Origin: Mucidula mucida | Taxonomy: Eukaryota > Basidiomycota > Agaricomycetes > Agaricales > Physalacriaceae | Assembly (NCBI GenBank): GCA_015501055.1 | Contig: JADNYV010000051.1 | Coordinates: 150,984-214,983, forward strand | DNA length: 64,000 nt | Direction of reading: 5' to 3' | Shown: positions 57,817 through 64,000 of the stretch, piece after piece | Numbering within the stretch: position 1 is the stretch's first letter | Layout: the number at the start of each line of letters is the position of its first letter | The notes under the pieces: model-generated | The model's input: the letters and a program-made list of their open reading frames with translations, nothing else | Databases searched by the model: none | What the model was told of the DNA's origin: nothing | Position numbers and translations under genes: made by a program

Positions 57817-58873
57817 TCAGTCTTTGTTGAACCGCGGACTACGCCTTTTCGCCGGCGCTTTCGCATCGGCTGAAGAGGCGGACGACTGTGACACCTTCTT
57901 CCTTGCCGCCGTCTTCACAGAAACAGCAGCTTTGGAAGGCGGTGGAGCTTTCAATAGCATTTTTTTCGCAGCGGCGCCAGCTCTCTTGCCCGTCGGCTTC
58001 GGTGGCGACTTGATAGCAACCTGCTTTCCGCGAGACACTTTGCTCGCACGCGCTGGCTGGAGCGGTGGAGGTAAATGAGGGGGGTCCTCCCGGGCCACAG
58101 GTGTCATCCGGTTGGGAAAGTCCCTTCCGGTGATGGTAGAGCCTAGCCACGAAATATATACGGGTCGTATCCGTAAAAGATTAATGTTGTCGCACAGTCT
58201 GACCACGCCTTCCATGCATTTCAGGTGGCTCTGGTCCGGTGGACCACGTGACATGAATTTGATGAGCGTTGTAAAGAGGAAGCAGGGGTGTATGGTAGTG
58301 CGAATACGAGGGAAGTTCTCCAGCGGAAACAAATAGGCAACATTGTCCACTCGCCAGTGGCAGTCGGCTGGGGGTGATAAACAGAGGAAGTCGTAGTCGA
58401 ATTCTTTCCCGGGAATGGCCTGAATGGGTGCTTTAGAGTAAGCATGACTCTAAGATGATAGAAAATACCTTGGTGAAGTCCGCGAGGTTGTATGTTCCTT
58501 TTGCATGGTTATCGGCATAGAGATCTCTGATCTTTTCAAGAATTTCCCGAGAGGGTAGAAGCGCCCACCGCGTGGCTCTCAGAAGTGCGATCATGTCCTC
58601 TTGTACTGCGGATAGAATCAGTATTGGTGTTGCAGTAAACAAAACGATCATACGCGTTGTAACAAGCAACTTGGAATTCTTGTATTTATCTATGCCTCCT
58701 CGCTTTAGTCCCAGGCAATATTTGACGGTGTCTAGCTGAATGAACGTGAGTATGGGCGAACATTGGGCAGTAGAAATACGCACAGCAGCATTGGAGGGCA
58801 TAAACGAATGACGCTTAGAAGTAGGGCTCAGAACAGTCGTGATTTTATCCAAAGAAATGATGGCGGGCATCAT
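57817..58873 (-). CDS. SEF family member B1, intact (303 aa)
   Basis: Exons 58784-58873 (90 nt), 58654-58735 (82 nt), 58469-58605 (137 nt), 57817-58419 (603 nt) join in one frame. Exon 1 (MMPAIISLDKITTVLSPTSK) has the same length as in A2 and shares ITTV. Exon 2 encodes YCLGLKRGGIDKY, with one codon more than the family's 79 nt. Exon 3 has RWALLPSREILEKIRDLYAD, matching SWALLPxxDxIxKIxxLY of group A. Exon 4 has WRVDNVAYLFPLENFPRIRT, TIHPCFLFTTLIKF and VYISWLGSTI, then a Lys/Ala/Pro-rich tail ending AKRRSPRFNKD. Group B lacks the long acidic linker of group A. Probably nuclear; function unknown. Confidence 0.78.
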
Positions 58874-58944
58874 AAAGAGCGGGGGACGAAGGTGATGGTT
58901 GTTGAAAGCAAGAGACTAACTGACTGCCCCAACTGTGCCAATGA

Positions 58945-58956
58945 CACGTGATCCGT
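58945..58956 (-). promoter_or_regulatory. CACGTGATCCGT element upstream of SEF B1
   Basis: 72 bp before the B1 start; matches the CACGTGAY[CG]C[AG]T element of A1, A2 and B2. Confidence 0.55.
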
Positions 58957-59262
58957 TCCTTGTTTCGATGCGATTGTGACCATGGTAGGAAAAATGGTCT
59001 TAGAGGCTTTCAAGTTGTGCCTTTTGAATGCTTCGTGGCGGATGAAAAGTCAGCGGCGACGACACGGATGGTTTCTGCGCGGGCGAACATCATCAACGGT
59101 ACGCTGGGTACAGAAATTGATCAACGTGTTAGTCAATGTACATTGCTACTACGGGTGCATCTCGAGATATATAGTAAATGAAACGACCATGTTGTACAGT
59201 ATAGTCTTGTTTAACAATTTCAATGTAAAAGTCACTGCGGGATACATTGCATAAGGAAGAGA
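58957..59262. other. Spacer between SEF B1 and B2
   Basis: Distal B1 promoter and B2 3' flank. No gene seen. Confidence 0.4.
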
Positions 59263-60344
59263 TTACGATTGAGCAAACCGAGGGCTGCGTCGTGGCTTCA
59301 ACGGCAGTTCCTCTTCCGCAGAATTGGTGGACAACTGCGAAACCGTCCTTTTCTTAGCAGGTGGCTTCCGGCAGAGTGTCGCTTTGGAAGAGGAAGCTTT
59401 GAGAACTGCTTTTTTGGTGGAGGTACCTGCTCGTTTGAAGATAGATTTCGGTGGCGATGTAATTCTAACGCGTTTACTGCCAGCCGGCCGACTAGCCGGA
59501 GGCTCTTCAATACTAGGTGCTGACTGGCCGGGGGGAGGAAGGTGCTCCGGCAGATCTCGTCGCGCGAAGGGCGTCAAATGCTCGGGGAAGTGGTATTTGG
59601 CATCCAATAGCCAAGATACATACACCAATCGTATCCGAGTGAAATTGATGCGGTTGCATATGTCCACCAGGTCACGCATAGGCTCGAGGTGGCTCTCGTC
59701 TTGTGGACCACGCACTATGAACTTCATGAGCGACTGGAAGAAGAAGCAGGGGTGGATCCTTGTTGCACGAGAGGGAAGTTTTGAACAGGGAATGGGTAGG
59801 CTACGCCATCCACGCGCCACTGGCGGTGGTGTGGCAGCGAGAGGCAGAGAAATTGATATTCATAATCATCTTCAGGACGAACCTATATAAGGGCGTTAGG
59901 AATACAACGCGGCAGTGAAACTGTGGAAGCTACCTTGAGGAATCTCGTTCTGTTGTAGGTTCCATTCTCATGATTGCGTATGTAGAGGTCTTTAATCTTT
60001 TCGAGTGTGTCCCGAGGCGGGGGAAGGGTCCATTGCCCGTCCTCCAAAAGGGAGACCATGTCGTCTTGAACTATACAAAACATGAGAAACTGACGACTCG
60101 GGCATGAAACAATTCCTACGGGTGGTGACAAGCAATTTCAAATCAACGTTGTCTATTCCCCCACGCTCTACTCCAAGGCAATACTCGGCGCAGTCCAGCT
60201 GCACTGCCGGTTGAGTACAATTACTCGCCGAAGAGCGTATAAACGTACATGGACTCTTGAGGGCGTAAACAAGTAGTGAACTGTTCTGGATACTCTGGAC
60301 TGTAAACGAGTCGATATTTGGTGTAGATAAATGGATGGAGGCAT
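59263..60344 (-). pseudogene. SEF family member B2, one frameshift in exon 4
   Basis: Exons 60249-60344 (96 nt), 60120-60198 (79 nt), 59934-60070 (137 nt) and 59263-59882. Exon 1 starts MPPSIYLHQISTRL, aligning with MPAIISLDKITTVL of B1. Exons 2-3 are clean (EYCLGVERGGIDNV; WTLPPPRDTLEKIKDLYIRN). In exon 4 the frame runs to VAYPFPVQNFPLV; then, against B3, one base is missing near 59765, and the family sequence resumes as RIHPCFFFQSLMKF in the next frame. The tail ends KPRRSPRFAQS. Pseudogene or indel error; recent duplicate of B3, with near-identical 3' ends. Confidence 0.68.
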
Positions 60345-60408
60345 AGGAACAGACATGGCGGTGATAGGCCAAACACGTATGCGACTTGTCCTTTGTAACA
60401 ATAGTAGT

Positions 60409-60420
60409 CACGTGACGCAT
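60409..60420 (-). promoter_or_regulatory. CACGTGACGCAT element upstream of SEF B2
   Basis: 65 bp before the proposed B2 start; same element as at A1, A2 and B1. Confidence 0.55.
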
Positions 60421-60642
60421 GTATGCCGTAGTCGTATATCAAAGGATGCAAATTTGATTTTCACCAAACATTGATGATGCCTTATGGGTGCCAGGAGTGC
60501 AGGTCAATATGAATACATGAAATCGAGGACAGTGGCGCATATTCATGAGAGCATTTGTAACATTAGAGACATGAACAATAAGAGGTTATAAGTTAAATAC
60601 GAGAGCGATTAGAAAACACAACGAAAGCGGAAATAAATACTA
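60421..60642. other. Spacer between SEF B2 and B3
   Basis: No gene seen. Confidence 0.4.
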
Positions 60643-61651
60643 TCAAGCTTGAGGAAACCGAGGGCTGCGTCGTGGCTTCGACGGCAATTCCTCTTCCGCA
60701 GAACTGGCGGACAACTGCAAAACCTTCCTTTTCTTGACCGACGCCTCCCAGGACACTGTCGCTTTGGAAGAAGCTTTCAGGTTTGCCTTTGTGGTGGAGG
60801 TACCTGCTCGTTTGGACGTAGGCTTTGGTGGCGACTTTATTCTGACGTGTTTACTGCTCCTAGCAGGCCGACGAGCCGGAGGCTCTTCACTACTAGGCAC
60901 TGGTTGGCTCGGCGGAGGAAGGTGCTCCGGCGGATCTCGTCGCGCAAAAGGCGGTAATCGCTCGGGGAAGTTGGATTTGGCATCAAACAACCAGGACACG
61001 TACACCGATCGCATTTGACCTAAGTTGATGCAGTCGCAGGTGTCTATGAGGTCACGGATAGGTTTGAGGTGGCTATGGTCTCGTGGACCGTGCACAATGA
61101 AACACATGAGTGACGGAAAGAGGAAACAAGGGTGAACTTTTGTTCGCACGGGAGGGAAGTTGTGAACAGGGAAGGGGTAGGCTATGCCGTCCACGCGCCA
61201 CTGGCGACCCTCTGGGGGCGAGGGGCAAAGAAACTGGTAATCGTAATCATCTTCAGGAATGACCTATATGAGTGCGTTAGGATCACAAGGCTGCTGTGAA
61301 GGTGTGGACATTACCTCGAGGAATTGCGTGCGGTTAAAGGTTCCATTCTCATGATTGCGACGATAAAGGTCTTTCATTTTCTCTAGCGTGTCCCGAGGAG
61401 GCAGAAGAGTCCATTGGCCGTCATCTAAAAGGGAGATCATGTCGGTTCGAACTATACAAAATCTGAGACACCAAGAACGGCACCACGAGCAAGACAATTC
61501 TTACGGGGGGTGACAAACAGGTCTGAGTTCACGTTTTCTATACCTCCACGCTTCAAGCCAAGAGAGTACTCAGTGCTATCCAGCTGCGATGATGCGTAAG
61601 TACAAAGGCTCGTCGAAAAGCATGGAAACGTACAATGGCGCGGGACGGTCT
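60643..61651 (-). pseudogene. SEF family member B3, exon 1 cut by an LTR retrotransposon
   Basis: Exons 61634-61651 (only the last 18 nt of exon 1, coding RPSRAI), 61505-61583 (79 nt), 61315-61451 (137 nt), 60643-61263. Exons 2-4 are open: STEYSLGLKRGGIENV; WTLLPPRDTLEKMKDLYRRN; WRVDGIAYPFPVHNFPPVRT, KVHPCFLFPSLMCF, VYVSWLFDAKSNFPERLP; tail ending KPRRSPRFPQA. The 3' LTR of chromovirus 2 begins at 61652, separating the gene from its start and promoter. The coding part shows no other damage, so the insertion is young relative to the gene. Confidence 0.78.
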
Positions 61652-64000
61652 TGTTAGCGACTGACTAAGCCACGAGACTCAACCAGGTACCACAGCAAGA
61701 ACTAAGGAAGAAAGTGTTCGTGTTCGTAAGACTAGGCTAGGCCAGGTGTATAAACGAGATCGGAACTAAAGTACAATGATACTACACTACTGCTTATATA
61801 CTAGTAAGTCTGTATTTGAGACTCCTTGTCCATACGCGTTTCCACTAGGGATGCTCCACGCCCTTGACCCAGTGTGGTATGCTACTAGTCCGTGAAACCA
61901 TTAAATACGAGTGGTAACTGCATGTAAGTAATAATACTGAAACGTCCATGTGTGCTACGAGTGTCGGCGGTGTGTATACAATAGGGAGTCCATGAGGTAT
62001 CAGCATGTATGATGTCATCCATGTGTTAGGTGTGTGTCCGACATGAGTACGGCTTCGGTAATGAACAGGAGTATGATTGGTGACGAAACAGATGATGAAA
62101 CAGTCCGTTGGTTGATAAGACAAGGCCCCCGATAAGATATGATAAGATGTGAAAGTGTGAAAATATGGCAATTCATAACATCACCCCCTCCTTAAGGCGC
62201 AAGTTCCATTCTGCGCCAGAGTCGCTCCATGAGGGCCGCAGAGGGTAGTATGACGTCAAGGGGTTCGGTGTCAGGCAGTGGCATGGGTCGGAACAGATGT
62301 GATGGAAATTGCGACATGGGGACTTCAATGCGAGCAAGCGCGGGTGGCTTTGGCTTGTTCGGATATTGTTGGTGAAAATCGCTGATAGCTTTGTCGGCAT
62401 TTTTGAGATTGCATGCCGGTTCCCATGTCTGCTCGTGTGTGCCGTAACCCTTCCAGTGAACCTTGTATTGAAAACCCCCGCGGTACTTTCGGGAATTAAC
62501 CACTTTCTCAACCTCCCATTCCGGTTCGGCTCCTTCCAGCACAGGTGGTGGATGCGTGTCTCGGGGTTGTGTCGGAAATTGGGGGTTCGTGGTAAGACGT
62601 CAACAGGGCCTCATTGAACACGGGATGGATGCTTTTCCACGTGTGAGGAATCTGGAGCTTGTAAGAGCTCGTCCCAACTTTCTTGATCACTTTGAACGGC
62701 CCGAAGCATTTGTCATCGAGGTTCTTCATTGGTCGATCCGTGCTGAGATTCGTCCCTTCCAGCCATACTTTGTCGCCTTCCTTGTACTCCACTGCCTCTG
62801 TCCGTTTCCTGTCATAAAACCGTTTCATATCCTCTTTGGCCATCTTCAATGCCGACCCCACTTCGTCCCATGTTTTCCTCATGCCGTCGGCAAACTCCTG
62901 CGCAGTCTCATTTCTCGATGCCGTTTTTGGGGCGGTGCCTTTGTAGGGGTGTCTGCCCATGTCTGCGAAGAACGGAGTGACTTTGGTCGCCGAGTGAACT
63001 CGATCGTTGTAAACGAATTCAGCAGAGGGTAGCCATTCATGCCAGTCGTTCTGATGATAGTTGACGAATAACCGTAAGAAATGTTCTATCTCTTGGTTCA
63101 ACCGTTCCGTCTGCCCATTTGCCTGTGGATGATACACTGTTGTAAAGTTTCCCTATATGCCCAACAACCGGTACAATTCCTTCATGAAACGCGAGTGGTA
63201 TTGTGGACCGCGATCATGTATCATCTGTCGTGGCATCCCATGTATGGGGAAAATGCGATCACGGTAAATGCGGGCCATGCCTTCTGACGTCAGAGTGGTG
63301 TGTGTCGGTATGATACATAATCGCTTGGTGAAATGGTCCACAAACGTGCTGATCGCGTTGTATCCTCCTGATTCCGGCAGCTCTCCAATCATGTCCGTCC
63401 CTACTATCTCCCATGGCTCGCTTGGCACATCAATAGGATGAAGAGGTGCAGCCGGCTTTGTGCAATGTGACTTTGTAACCTGGCATTTTTGACACCCTTC
63501 CACATATTCTCGGACGTCTCGGCTAATTCCAGGCCACCAATAGGTGCGTGTGATCAATTTGAGGGTCTTGTATCGTCCCGGATGCCCTGCAAGCTGTGCA
63601 TCATGGTGCATTCCAATAACTCTTCCCCGCAATTCCTTGTCCTTTGGTATGTAAATACGGTCTTTCCACATAATAAGTCCATTTTCCTTCTCTTCCCATC
63701 CTTTTTCTTTGTGTTCTAATGCTTTTTGTACGTATCTGTCTTTGTTTCCTTTTCTTTGTTTGATTTTGTTAAGTAATTCGTCCTCCGGTGTATCTACTGT
63801 ATGTAAAGAAAATTGAATTTGTGAAATAAAAAACTCCGGCTTGAGCAAAACAACGTTTTCGTTATCTTTTTCCCCCTTCTCAAGGCCTGTCATCCTTGAC
63901 AAGGCATCAGCTTTCCCCATCGTCTTGCCCCGGCTTGTGAATCATCTGTATGTCATACTCTGCTAACTCCGTAACCCATCTTGCCTGCCTCCGATTCAAC
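61652..64000 (-). mobile_element. Ty3/gypsy chromovirus 2, 3' part, runs off the window
   Basis: 3' LTR 61652-62180 (529 bp, TGTTAGCGAC...ATTCATAACA) and abutting polypurine tract, as in chromovirus 1. The left flank, and presumably the target duplication, is GGTCT (61647-61651). Internal sequence is closely similar to chromovirus 1. The LTR carries AGATCGGAACTA at 61757-61768, a perfect complement-type match to the self-priming site seen in chromovirus 1. Confidence 0.93.
62192..63920 (-). pseudogene. Chromovirus 2 integrase and chromodomain, frameshifted
   Basis: 63153-63920 has the linker KADALSRMTGLEKGEKDNEN, the HHCC finger (HHDAQLAGHPGRYKTLK, CQKCQVTKSH) and core pieces (WEIVGTDMIGELPESGGYN, ISTFVDHFTKRLCI, MPRQMIHDRGPQYHSRFMKE). 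After a break near 63145, 62508-63137 has YHPQANGQTERLNQEIEHFL and the GPFKVIKKVG segment. After a break near 62530, 62192-62542 holds the chromodomain (EWEVEKVVNSRKYRGGFQY). An extra C near 63925 breaks the link to RNase H. Compared with chromovirus 1 the integrase core is more complete here. Confidence 0.9.

Noticed and set aside
1..64000. CRISPR arrays, prophage, operons, riboswitches
   Set aside because: The window is eukaryotic nuclear DNA; repeats seen are tandem, dispersed or LTR type and do not have CRISPR spacing.

Overview
The window is nuclear DNA from a filamentous basidiomycete, most likely an Agaricomycete. Signs of this are many GT-AG introns of about 45-60 nt, F-box and Zn2Cys6 genes of the usual mushroom type, a LisH/poly-Q regulator, and nested LTR retrotransposons including a chromodomain Ty3/gypsy element. 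I cannot name the species. Conserved core genes are few: the 3' part of mitochondrial ATP synthase subunit 4 (1-783), a Zn2Cys6 transcription factor (19380-22398) and a LisH regulator (42806-44981). Most of the rest is accessory sequence: lineage-specific multigene families, pseudogenes and transposons.

Layout. 1-783 ATP4. 1080-3990 is a decayed tandem array of a roughly 500-bp unit carrying tRNA-A-box-like GTCTAGCGG cores. 4060-9370 is a tandem segmental duplication, each copy with one intronless F-box gene. 9633-19182 is a cluster of one gene family (called SEF, shared-exon family, here), with an F-box pseudogene inside it. The Zn2Cys6 gene follows, divergent from the last SEF member. 23752-36870 is one nested transposon block: a chromovirus whose leader carries a solo LTR, which in turn carries a copia element and a second solo LTR. 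36997-38445 holds a gene fragment and dispersed repeats. 38568-40890 and 47865-51295 hold three members of a second unknown family (called LWK). 42806-44981 is the LisH gene. 51728-52450 is a second copy of the repeat into which the chromovirus inserted. 54413-55375 is a decayed Ser/Thr-rich secretory gene. 57817-61651 holds three more SEF genes, the last cut in exon 1 by a second chromovirus that runs off the window.

The main discovery candidate is SEF: eight genes (9633, 16010 on plus; 12432, 14131, 17905, 57817, 59263, 60643 on minus). Seven share a 79-nt exon 2 ending in phase 1 (one of them 78 nt by deletion) and the eighth has 82 nt. In seven members exon 3 is 137 or 143 nt. Four of the six minus-strand genes have CACGTGAY[CG]C[AG]T 65-99 bp upstream of the start. 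All but one end in a very basic, Ser/Pro-rich, nuclear-type tail, usually RRSxR; the frameshifted copy at 12432 keeps this motif only in another frame. Their function is unknown. Only two or three copies look intact.
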